Source: UMGS1002 sp045586785
GTDB lineage: Bacteria > Bacillota > Clostridia > Oscillospirales > CAG-272
Length of the DNA stretch: 6,349 bases
Reading direction: 5' to 3'
Assembly: GCA_045586785.1 (NCBI GenBank)
Contig: JAZNBA010000016.1
Span: 1 to 6,349 of the forward strand
Under the pieces are notes generated by a model. It had not been told where the DNA came from and searched no databases. It saw nothing but the letters and a program-made list of their open reading frames with translations. Below, one piece after another: positions 1-4,271 of this stretch; positions within the stretch are counted from its first letter, which is position 1; each line of letters opens with the position of its first letter. Both the position numbers and the translations under genes were made by a program.

Positions 1-100
1 GGAAAGACTTGCCAAGCTTGCCGGCGGTGTAGCTGTCATCAAGGTCGGTGCTGCTACCGAGGCTGAAATGAAGGAAAAGAAGCTCCGCATTGAGGATGCA
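1..100 (+). repeat. Artefactual first copy of a groEL segment
   Basis: Bases 1-100 are identical to 184-283, which lie inside groEL. Both copies read in the same frame (ERLAKLAGGVAV...). In the first copy the frame runs into the adapter and stops at TAA 161-163. Base 100 (A) is also the first base of the adapter, so the true insert is 99 or 100 bases. The copy starts at exactly the base that follows the adapter in copy 2, as expected when one circular library molecule is read through more than once. This is not a biological duplication. Confidence 0.93.
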
Positions 101-183
101 AGTCGGATCGTAGCCATGTCGTTCTGTGAGCCAAGGAGTTGTCCTAATATGTTGTCTTCCTAAGACCGCTTGGCCTCCGACTT
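100..183. other. MGI/BGI DNBSEQ library adapter pair with 10-base index (contamination)
   Basis: Bases 100-141 (42 nt, starting AAGTCGGATCGTAGCC and ending CCAAGGAGTTG) match the DNBSEQ read-2 adapter as I remember it. Bases 152-183 (32 nt, TTGTCTTCCTAAG...GGCCTCCGACTT) are the exact reverse complement of the read-1 adapter. Between them, 142-151 (TCCTAATATG) has the length and place of a sample index. Arrangement and lengths fit the adapter region of a circularised DNA-nanoball template. The sequence should be trimmed, and reading frames crossing it ignored. Confidence 0.95.
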
Positions 184-184
184 G

Positions 185-721
185 GAAAGACTTGCCAAGC
201 TTGCCGGCGGTGTAGCTGTCATCAAGGTCGGTGCTGCTACCGAGGCTGAAATGAAGGAAAAGAAGCTCCGCATTGAGGATGCACTCAACGCTACCAAGGC
301 TGCTGTTGAGGAAGGCATCGTTGCAGGCGGCGGTACTGCATACCTCAACGTCATTCCCGCAGTCCAGAAGCTGCTGGAGACCACCGAAGGCGACGAGCGC
401 ACCGGTGTGCGCATCGTGCTCAAGGCACTCGAAGAGCCCGTACGTCAGATCGCTATCAACGCAGGCTTTGACGGCGGCGTAATCGTCAACAATATCGTAA
501 GCTCCGGTAAGATCGGCTACGGCTTTGACGCTTACAAGGAAGAATACGTGGATATGATGTCCGCAGGCATCGTTGACCCCACCAAGGTGACCAGAAGTGC
601 GCTGCAGAACGCAGCATCCATCGCATCGGTCATTCTGACCACCGAGAGCGTGGTTGCCGACAAGCCCGAGCCCGCGGCTCCCGCTGCACCTGCTGCACCC
701 GGCATGGGCGGGATGTATTGA
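185..721 (+). CDS. groEL: Chaperonin GroEL (HSP60), C-terminal part, 5' end missing
   Basis: This is the C-terminal third of the 60-kDa chaperonin, the cytoplasmic double-ring ATPase that folds proteins together with GroES. The genuine coding sequence enters at 184/185 with ERLAKLAGGVAVIKVG and runs 178 codons to TGA 719-721. Family landmarks are visible in order: the EMKEKKLRIEDALNAT segment leading back from apical to equatorial domain, VAGGGTAYL (nucleotide-site glycines), EEPVRQIAINAG, YGFDAYKEEYVDM, GIVDPTKVTRSALQNAASIA, and a tail ending in GMGGMY. The usual flexible GGM-repeat tail is short here and preceded by an Ala-Pro run (PAAPAAPAAP). About two thirds of the protein lies outside the window. 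An apparent TTG start at 170 is inside the adapter and is false. No gene follows on the same transcript; a strong terminator begins at the stop codon. Confidence 0.97.
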   Translation, partial: ERLAKLAGGVAVIKVGAATEAEMKEKKLRIEDALNATKAAVEEGIVAGGGTAYLNVIPAVQKLLETTEGDERTGVRIVLKALEEPVRQIAINAGFDGGVIVNNIVSSGKIGYGFDAYKEEYVDMMSAGIVDPTKVTRSALQNAASIASVILTTESVVADKPEPAAPAAPAAPGMGGMY

Positions 722-777
722 TCCAAAACAAAATAGCGGAGGCGCAAACGCGCCTCCGCGTTTTTTGTTTTGGATCA
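719..777 (+). terminator. Intrinsic terminator of groEL, extended and symmetrical
   Basis: Stem GCGGAGGCGC (736-745) pairs perfectly with 750-759 across the loop AAAC, followed by GTTTTTTGTTTT. The stem continues outward: 719-733 (TGATCCAAAACAAAA) is the exact reverse complement of 763-777, with a small internal loop between. The A-rich left side makes it potentially bidirectional. The stop codon of groEL forms the base of the stem. Confidence 0.93.
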
Positions 778-779
778 GC

Positions 780-870
780 TATATTCGCCTTCGGCGAGTG
801 ATATTGCTTACGCAGTGATATTTGGCTACGCCAAGTGATATTCGCTTCGCGAGTGATAAAGGCGAATATA
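780..870. repeat. Tandem mini-hairpin repeat array closed by 10-bp inverted termini
   Basis: Four head-to-tail units of 17-20 bases begin ATATT and end AGTG, at 781-800, 801-817, 818-837 and 838-855. Each holds its own small stem-loop whose paired bases differ but co-vary: CGCC/GGCG, TGC/GCA, TGGC/GCCA and CGC/GCG, with TTC, TTAC, TAC or TTC loops. The array is bounded by TATATTCGCC (780-789) and its exact reverse complement GGCGAATATA (861-870). Stem changes that keep pairing suggest selection on RNA or DNA structure. The family is of a type I associate with Clostridia intergenic regions; function unknown. Confidence 0.8.
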
Positions 871-912
871 TTACCACTGAAGCCGCAAGACTTATTGTGA
901 CAGCCATAATAG

Positions 913-940
913 CACTGCGGCGAAGCCGCAATATCACTCG
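913..940 (-). repeat. Solitary inverted unit of the mini-hairpin repeat
   Basis: Read on the minus strand this gives CGAGTGATATT followed by GCGGC-TTC-GCCGC and AGTG, the same unit as in the 780-870 array but reversed. A partial relic, GAAGCCGCA at 879-887, repeats bases 922-930. Together these make 780-940 a compound element between the groEL terminator and the sigK promoter. Confidence 0.7.
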
Positions 941-948
941 ACCGAGAA

Positions 949-977
949 GCATTTTATAAATCTTGCGGACATATATT
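949..977 (+). promoter_or_regulatory. Candidate SigE-type promoter of sigK
   Basis: GCATTTT at 949-955 fits the SigE -35 consensus (KMATATW) at 6 of 7 positions. CATATATT at 970-977 fits the -10 (CATACANT) at 6 of 8. The spacer 956-969 is 14 nt, the usual distance. A start near 984 would leave a leader of about 25 nt with the Shine-Dalgarno AAGGGAG at 993-999. In Bacillus, sigK is transcribed by SigE in the mother cell, so the match is biologically sensible. Consensus comparison was by eye only. Confidence 0.5.
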
Positions 978-1008
978 GTACTATTACGCCGCAAGGGAGT
1001 GCTTAGCT

Positions 1009-1701
1009 ATGTTTTCCGTATTTTCGCTGTTTACCTACTTTTTTCACGTCATTTTGGGCATCGGTACGCCACAGCAATTCCCTCCCCCTTTGTCTGCCGA
1101 AGAGGAGCACGAGGCATTTCTGACCATGGCAAACGGCAAGGGACAGGAGGCAGAGGACGCGCGGCAGCTGCTCATTTTACATAACCTGCGCCTTGTGTCG
1201 CACATCGTGCGCAAGTATTATTCCTCCAATAAAAATCAAGAGGATCTGATTTCTATTGGATCAATCGGCTTGGTCAAAGCGGTCGATACCTTTAACGTAG
1301 GCAACGGCACGCGGTTTGCGACCTATGCTGCGAAATGTATTCAGAACGAGATACTCATGCATTTCCGTTCGGGCAAAAAGCTTTCTGCGGAAATTTCGAT
1401 CAACGAGACCATAGACGTGGACCGCGACGGTAATCCACTGACATATATGGACGTGATCGCAAGCGAAGAAAACTTGGCGGAAATCATTGACCGCGAGATG
1501 CAGAGCACGCGAGCGTTGCGCTACGTCAACACACTGCTTGACGACCGCGAAAGACAGATCATACTGTTGCGTTACGGGCTTTCGGGTAAAGCCCCCATGA
1601 CGCAAAGGGAGATTGCCTTGCAGTTGGGGATCTCCAGGTCATACGTGTCTAGATTGGAAAAAAGCGCGTTGGAAAAGTTAAGAAAGGCGTTTGGGGAGTA
1701 A
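1009..1701 (+). CDS. sigK: RNA polymerase sporulation sigma factor SigK (pro-form)
   Basis: A sigma-70 family factor that directs late mother-cell transcription (coat, cortex maturation, lysis) during sporulation. The 230-residue product begins with a hydrophobic stretch (residues 1-18, MFSVFSLFTYFFHV...) resembling the pro-sequence that tethers SigK to the membrane until cleaved. Region 2 covers about 59-122, with the core-binding and -10 recognition motifs NLRLVSHIVRKY, EDLISIGSIGLVKAVDTF and TRFATYAAKCIQNEILMHFR. Region 4 covers about 174-226, with DDRERQIILLRYGL and the helix-turn-helix TQREIALQLGISRSYVSRLE. The closest match from memory is Bacillus SigK rather than SigE, given the N-terminus and ISRSYVSRLEK. 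The start at 1009 is set by AAGGGAG (993-999) with a 9-nt spacer; an upstream in-frame start at 976 lacks such a site. The gene is intact, with no skin-like interruption. A MITE-like hairpin follows 6 bases after the stop. Confidence 0.95.
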   Translation: MFSVFSLFTYFFHVILGIGTPQQFPPPLSAEEEHEAFLTMANGKGQEAEDARQLLILHNLRLVSHIVRKYYSSNKNQEDLISIGSIGLVKAVDTFNVGNGTRFATYAAKCIQNEILMHFRSGKKLSAEISINETIDVDRDGNPLTYMDVIASEENLAEIIDREMQSTRALRYVNTLLDDRERQIILLRYGLSGKAPMTQREIALQLGISRSYVSRLEKSALEKLRKAFGE

Positions 1702-1707
1702 ATATAT

Positions 1708-1807
1708 GGACCGTCGGGGACGCCGGTCCCTACAACAGCTTTCTTATCGGTGCAACAGTTAACGAACAGGCATTGCCATATGTAGGGACCGGCGTCCTCG
1801 ACGGTCC
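1708..1807. repeat. MITE-like element with 27-bp terminal inverted repeats
   Basis: Bases 1708-1734 (GGACCGTCGGGGACGCC...) and 1781-1807 (TGTAGGGACCGGCGTCC...) are reverse complements over 27 bp with a single difference that still allows a G-U pair. Each arm also contains its own inverted repeat GGACCG/CGGTCC. The element is 100 bp, encodes nothing, and is followed by TTTTT (1808-1812). It sits between the converging sigK and spoVAE remnant, so it can serve as a transcription terminator for sigK. No clear target-site duplication is seen. Confidence 0.85.
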
Positions 1808-1814
1808 TTTTTGT

Positions 1815-1928
1815 TCACTTTTTCGGCTTGGATGAAAAGACCAACGTGGCAATATACGCAAAAACCAAGGCGGCTGCCGTGCCGCCTGCGGCAGCTTTGA
1901 GCCCACCGGTCAGTGCCCCGAGCAAGCC
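1815..1928 (-). pseudogene. spoVAE: spoVAE remnant, last 37 codons of a second copy
   Basis: Minus-strand translation gives GLLGALTGGLKAAAGG... ending VFSSKPKK and TGA (1817-1815). This matches residues 86-122 of the intact spoVAE at 3902-4270 with one amino-acid change (Val for Cys). At DNA level the two 114-base stretches differ at about 25 sites by my hand count; nearly all are synonymous, apart from the Cys/Val change. The remnant therefore descends from a functional spoVAE allele, not a fresh duplicate. Homology stops abruptly at 1928, where AT-rich sequence begins. There is no start codon or ribosome site, so it is not expressed as a protein. Confidence 0.9.
1852..1886. repeat. 35-bp perfect direct repeat, left copy
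   Basis: Identical to 3939-3973 in the same orientation, starting ATATACGCAAAAACC. It lies inside the spoVAE remnant, and its partner lies inside intact spoVAE, about 2.09 kb away. Within it there are no differences, while the 37 bases to its left and 42 to its right carry roughly 12 and 13 differences. This marks a recombination tract or a crossover site that bounds the AT-rich segment. Confidence 0.85.
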
Positions 1929-1968
1929 TTTTCTATAATTTAACGACACAACGATTAATCATATCCTA

Positions 1969-1997
1969 TTGACAAAGCAAACAAACTGTGCTACAAT
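1969..1997 (+). promoter_or_regulatory. Strong SigA promoter with extended -10
   Basis: TTGACA at 1969-1974 is a perfect -35. TACAAT at 1992-1997 is one base from consensus. The spacer is 17 nt, and TG at 1989-1990 gives an extended -10 (TGCTACAAT). Transcription should begin around 2001-2004, which is exactly where the long closing stem of the downstream RNA starts (2003). Confidence 0.85.
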
Positions 1998-2001
1998 GAT
2001 A

Positions 2002-2220
2002 GCGCCAAACAAATTTAATTATGGAATCGGTGGTATTTTTTCCTGTAGGGATAGTATACCCTTTTTTGAACATGCTATTTGTAGTGAATTTGGTAAAAGC
2101 GCAAATTCCATACAAGTAGCATGGGTAGAGATACTCTGGTTCTATTTAAATTTGTTTGGCGACAATCGGAGTTTGCGTTTTTCGGAGCGTTAACTGCGGT
2201 TGACGCTCTTTTTATTTTTT
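2002..2220 (+). ncRNA. Rod-shaped structured RNA, 6S-like small RNA or regulatory leader
   Basis: Bases 2003-2018 (CGCCAAACAAATTTAA) and 2146-2161 are perfect reverse complements, so the RNA closes on itself from its first bases. Further pairs nest in order: GGAATC 2023-2028 with GGTTCT 2138-2143 (with wobbles), AGTAT 2053-2057 with ATACT 2131-2135, CATGCTATTTGTA 2071-2083 with TACAAGTAGCATG 2111-2123 (one wobble), and GAATTTG 2085-2091 with CAAATTC 2102-2108 around a 10-nt apical loop. The result is one long irregular rod with an asymmetric open region on the 5' side (about 2029-2052). That overall shape, the SigA promoter and the intrinsic terminator resemble 6S RNA, the RNA polymerase-binding regulator. 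I do not recognise the sequence itself. A cis-acting leader for the lipoprotein gene is the main alternative. No convincing peptide is encoded. Confidence 0.6.
2185..2220 (+). terminator. Intrinsic terminator between structured RNA and lipoprotein gene
   Basis: GAGCGTTAAC (2185-2194) pairs with GTTGACGCTC (2199-2208) over 10 bp with one G-U pair, loop TGCG, followed by TTTTTATTTTTT (2209-2220). Only four bases separate it from the AGGAGG Shine-Dalgarno (2225-2230) of the next gene, leaving no room for another promoter. Confidence 0.85.
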
Positions 2221-2235
2221 ATTTAGGAGGATATC

Positions 2236-3600
2236 ATGAAAGCACTAAAAAAAAGCACATTTCTCATTCTCGTCGCGTGTACTCTGCTAACCAGTCTGCT
2301 GGTTTTATCATCTTGTTTCTGTATACCTACAGATTCCAATCAGCATTTAAACCCACCGGCAGATACAGAACAAGAAGGTGCCGGAAAAGTTAACACTGAA
2401 CAATCCACCTCGGACTACAACCCTGACGAACCAATTACTCCAATAAGAATTATTTCAAGCTTTATCGATGGCATTGCCTTAATCAGGTATACTCGTGAAA
2501 ATGAGTATCAATATTGGGGTATCGTTAATTCACAAGGTGTTATTGTGCACCACGAAAAAAGTTTTGCTGATCCCATAAACATTGGCAAAGGATACTGTAT
2601 CATGCAGCGAGCGGATAATGATAAAAATAGCATAGATCTTTTTAATAATGAAGGAACTTTAACTAAATCAGTTGATATCACCGGGATGGAAATTATCGCA
2701 TATGGTGATGGTTTAATACTGATATACAAAGAAGAATCCTCTATGACCGCGGTTAAACATTATTATGGCGTGCTGGACTACAATGGCAATTGGGTTCTCT
2801 CGATGGTTAATAGCAGCCAATTTTCCACCGAAAGTATTGATTTTGGCAGTTCAAATCGTGCCAAATACGTTGGACAAGGTAACTTTCTTATTGAAGGCAG
2901 TTATAGTTATTATCAAAATTACGTTATTCTAAACGCTAATACCGGTAATCATTTCATACTCCGCGATCCGACTACTGATTTTTATTTCAATGAAAACGGA
3001 ATTGCACAAACCTTAAGCAATTGGGCTATTAATGACGATGAACCGCTGTATGGTTTACTGAATGCTGATGGAAGCATCATCCCTTTTACAAACAATGAAC
3101 ATATTTATCACAAATTGGGTGTTAATAATAATCACCTCTTTTATTCTCCCGAAAACGACAAATCATCAATTTACATCTACGATATTGTAACTTCAGAAAC
3201 CACCCCCAAGTCTTATAACGTGTCCCCGGCAACGATCAAAGAAGTCTCTTTTGATGGAGATAATTGCATCGTAATCATAGAAGGGGTAGATGGCAATAAT
3301 TACTTTTCAGTAATAGATCATACCGGAAATGAGTTGATTGCTCCAACCAAAGGATACAATCTATATGCAGATAATTCCTGTATTGTGTTCAATGGTGAAA
3401 AAGAAGGATTCTCAATATATCACAAAAATGGTTCTATTAAGCAAATAGAAAAACAAGCTAGTATAGGTTTTATTGATTTCATTTATGATTTTAAAGACGG
3501 CATTATTATCACCTACATAGCAGATAAGAGTTATTACATTGCACAATCTTACCATTTTTTCGATACATCCGGTCAAAAAATTGAAATTAGAGAAAAATAA
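2236..3600 (+). CDS. Secreted lipoprotein with WG-like / beta-propeller-like repeats
   Basis: A 454-residue protein. Residues 1-26 are a lipoprotein signal peptide: KALKK positive start, hydrophobic core, lipobox LSSC with the lipidated Cys at 27. A polar, Pro/Thr/Glu-rich linker (about 28-70) would hold the rest off the membrane. From about residue 71 to the end the protein consists of roughly nine repeats spaced 35-51 residues, each with an aromatic/Gly start, a beta strand and a turn: YWGIVNSQGVIV (93), SIDLFNNEG (132), YYGVLDYNGNWV (176), YVILNANTG (229), LYGLLNADGSII (271), SIYIYDIVTS (311), YFSVIDHTGNEL (356), FSIYHKNGS (392) and YHFFDTSGQ (439). This recalls WG/KWG repeat proteins, which are extracytoplasmic and mostly of unknown function. 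No catalytic motif is seen. The start is set by AGGAGG at 2225-2230, 5 nt upstream. Base composition is clearly AT-rich (about 37% GC in a sampled line, against about 63% in the uridine phosphorylase gene), suggesting transfer. It can only be transcribed by reading through the terminator at 2185-2220. Confidence 0.85.
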   Translation: MKALKKSTFLILVACTLLTSLLVLSSCFCIPTDSNQHLNPPADTEQEGAGKVNTEQSTSDYNPDEPITPIRIISSFIDGIALIRYTRENEYQYWGIVNSQGVIVHHEKSFADPINIGKGYCIMQRADNDKNSIDLFNNEGTLTKSVDITGMEIIAYGDGLILIYKEESSMTAVKHYYGVLDYNGNWVLSMVNSSQFSTESIDFGSSNRAKYVGQGNFLIEGSYSYYQNYVILNANTGNHFILRDPTTDFYFNENGIAQTLSNWAINDDEPLYGLLNADGSIIPFTNNEHIYHKLGVNNNHLFYSPENDKSSIYIYDIVTSETTPKSYNVSPATIKEVSFDGDNCIVIIEGVDGNNYFSVIDHTGNELIAPTKGYNLYADNSCIVFNGEKEGFSIYHKNGSIKQIEKQASIGFIDFIYDFKDGIIITYIADKSYYIAQSYHFFDTSGQKIEIREK

Positions 3601-3636
3601 ATTCAATTATTAAATCTAATAAAAACGCGCTTTCAC

Positions 3637-3662
3637 TTTCTCTGTCGTTCTTAACGGAGAAA
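3637..3662 (+). other. Small hairpin downstream of the lipoprotein gene
   Basis: TTTCTC (3637-3642) pairs with GAGAAA (3657-3662) and CGTT (3646-3649) with AACG (3653-3656). It lies in the 3' untranslated region between the stop codon and the main terminator. It could protect the messenger 3' end or be incidental. Confidence 0.35.
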
Positions 3663-3676
3663 ACATAGTAGTAACA

Positions 3677-3724
3677 AAAAGTTTCCACAGACCAATCAAA
3701 CGGTTTGTGGGAACTTTTATTTAT
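3677..3724 (+). terminator. Intrinsic terminator of the lipoprotein gene
   Basis: A 17-bp stem, AAAAGTTTCCACAGACC (3677-3693) with GGTTTGTGGGAACTTTT (3702-3718), contains two G-U pairs and an 8-nt loop, and leads into TTTTATTTATAT. The A-run on the left side also gives a T-run on the minus strand, so it may stop transcription from the opposite side as well. Confidence 0.88.
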
Positions 3725-3749
3725 ATAGGCAGAAGAAGGAGCGAAGAAA

Positions 3750-3795
3750 GGCTCCCTCCGGGAGGGAGCTGGTGCCGAAGGCGACTGAGGGAGCC
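3750..3795 (+). repeat. Dispersed GGCTCCCTCC hairpin repeat, copy A
   Basis: The unit starts GGCTCCCTCCGGGAGGGAGC, which is itself a hairpin, continues with a second small stem GCC-GAA-GGC (3774-3782), and ends TGAGGGAGCC, so its ends are inverted repeats. It resembles a repeat I associate with many gut Clostridia genomes. The flank CTGCGGACTA is also shared with copy B. Confidence 0.8.
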
Positions 3796-3858
3796 CTGCG
3801 GACTAAACACTTTAAACAACCGCGCAGGTGAAACACCTAAAAATCCAATATATTCGCA

Positions 3859-3901
3859 GGCTCCTTCCACCACTTCGTGGTCCTCCTTCCCGGAGGGAGG
3901 C
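3859..3901 (-). repeat. Dispersed GGCTCCCTCC hairpin repeat, copy B, inverted
   Basis: On the minus strand this reads GCCTCCCTCCGGGAAGGAGG, then the stem ACCAC-GAA-GTGGT, then GGAAGGAGCC and the flank TGCGAATA, parallel to copy A. The paired internal stems differ in sequence but keep pairing. Copies A and B together make a 152-bp block (3750-3901) with about 19-bp inverted ends. Copy B begins on the base next to the spoVAE stop codon, so its GC-rich hairpin may stabilise or end the spoVA transcript. A small perfect hairpin AGGTG-AAA-CACCT sits between the copies (3826-3838). Confidence 0.78.
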
Positions 3902-4270
3902 TTATTTCTTGGGCTTTGACGAAAAGCACAGGGTCGCGATATACGCAAAAACCAAGGCGGCTGCCGTGCCGCCCGCAGCGGCTTTCAGCCCGCCTGTGAG
4001 TGCGCCCAAAAGCCCCTGCTCATCCACCGCCTCGCGCACACCCTTAGAGATCAGAAAGCCAAATCCTGTCAGCGGTGTGGTCGCGCCTGCACCCGCAAAT
4101 TCGGCAAGCGGTGCATACAAGCCCACAGCTCCCAGCACCACGCCCGCAACCACGTACAACACAAGTATTCTTGCGGGTGTCATGCCTGTCAGGTCAATCA
4201 GCAGCTGTGCAATGACGCAAAATGCCCCGCCAATCAAAAAAGCCCACACATAATCCCATATCCACTCCAT
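3902..4270 (-). CDS. spoVAE: Stage V sporulation protein AE (SpoVAE)
   Basis: A small integral membrane subunit (122 residues) of the SpoVA apparatus in the spore inner membrane, which moves dipicolinic acid (DPA) into the forespore and releases it on germination. Hydrophobic segments lie at about 7-27, 33-55 and 98-116. The family-typical stretches YVWAFLIGGAFCVIAQLLID, TPARILVLYVVAGVVLGAVG, EFAGAGATTPLTGFG and GGLKAAAGGTAAALVFAY are all present, as is the short basic end SSKPKK. Length is normal for the family. ATG at 4270 is preceded by GGAGGGGTG (4283-4275), which lies inside the last codons of spoVAD. One base separates the spoVAD stop from this start, so translation is coupled. Its 3' end contains the right copy of the 35-bp direct repeat (3939-3973), shared with the remnant at 1815-1928. 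Confidence 0.95.
   Translation of the reverse strand: MEWIWDYVWAFLIGGAFCVIAQLLIDLTGMTPARILVLYVVAGVVLGAVGLYAPLAEFAGAGATTPLTGFGFLISKGVREAVDEQGLLGALTGGLKAAAGGTAAALVFAYIATLCFSSKPKK
3939..3973. repeat. 35-bp perfect direct repeat, right copy
   Basis: Partner of 1852-1886. It lies in codons for about residues 100-110 of intact spoVAE. Recombination between the copies would remove about 2.09 kb, including the structured RNA, lipoprotein gene and inverted repeats. It would leave a complete hybrid spoVAE next to sigK. Confidence 0.85.
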
Positions 4271-4271
4271 T

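Noticed and set aside
170..184. TTG start giving a neat 183-residue groEL-like ORF
   Set aside because: The start codon and the first residues (MASDL) are encoded by adapter sequence; groEL is simply 5'-truncated.
1..283. A genuine tandem duplication or insertion in groEL
   Set aside because: The intervening 84 bases are sequencing adapters and an index, and the geometry equals one circular library molecule.
780..870. CRISPR array
   Set aside because: Units of 17-20 bases without spacers, each a variable hairpin; repeats and spacers are not distinguishable and no cas gene is present.
976..1008. Upstream start for sigK giving 241 residues
   Set aside because: No ribosome site there; AAGGGAG at 993-999 is well spaced for the ATG at 1009, which yields the typical pro-SigK N-terminus.
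1815..1928. Remnant as a small functional spoVAE-like peptide
   Set aside because: It has no start codon or Shine-Dalgarno, and homology ends abruptly at 1928.
2001..2235. T-box or cobalamin riboswitch
   Set aside because: No T-box GGTGGTACCGCG-type motif before the terminator and no B12-box; only the general leader-terminator layout fits.
1969..2393. Short plus-strand ORFs across the leader region
   Set aside because: They begin in promoter or rod-RNA sequence, lack ribosome sites and show no recognisable protein; the RNA fold explains the region better.
3637..3662. A separate small RNA gene downstream of the lipoprotein
   Set aside because: Only a weak hairpin with a bulge, no promoter and no own terminator; kept as a low-confidence hairpin.
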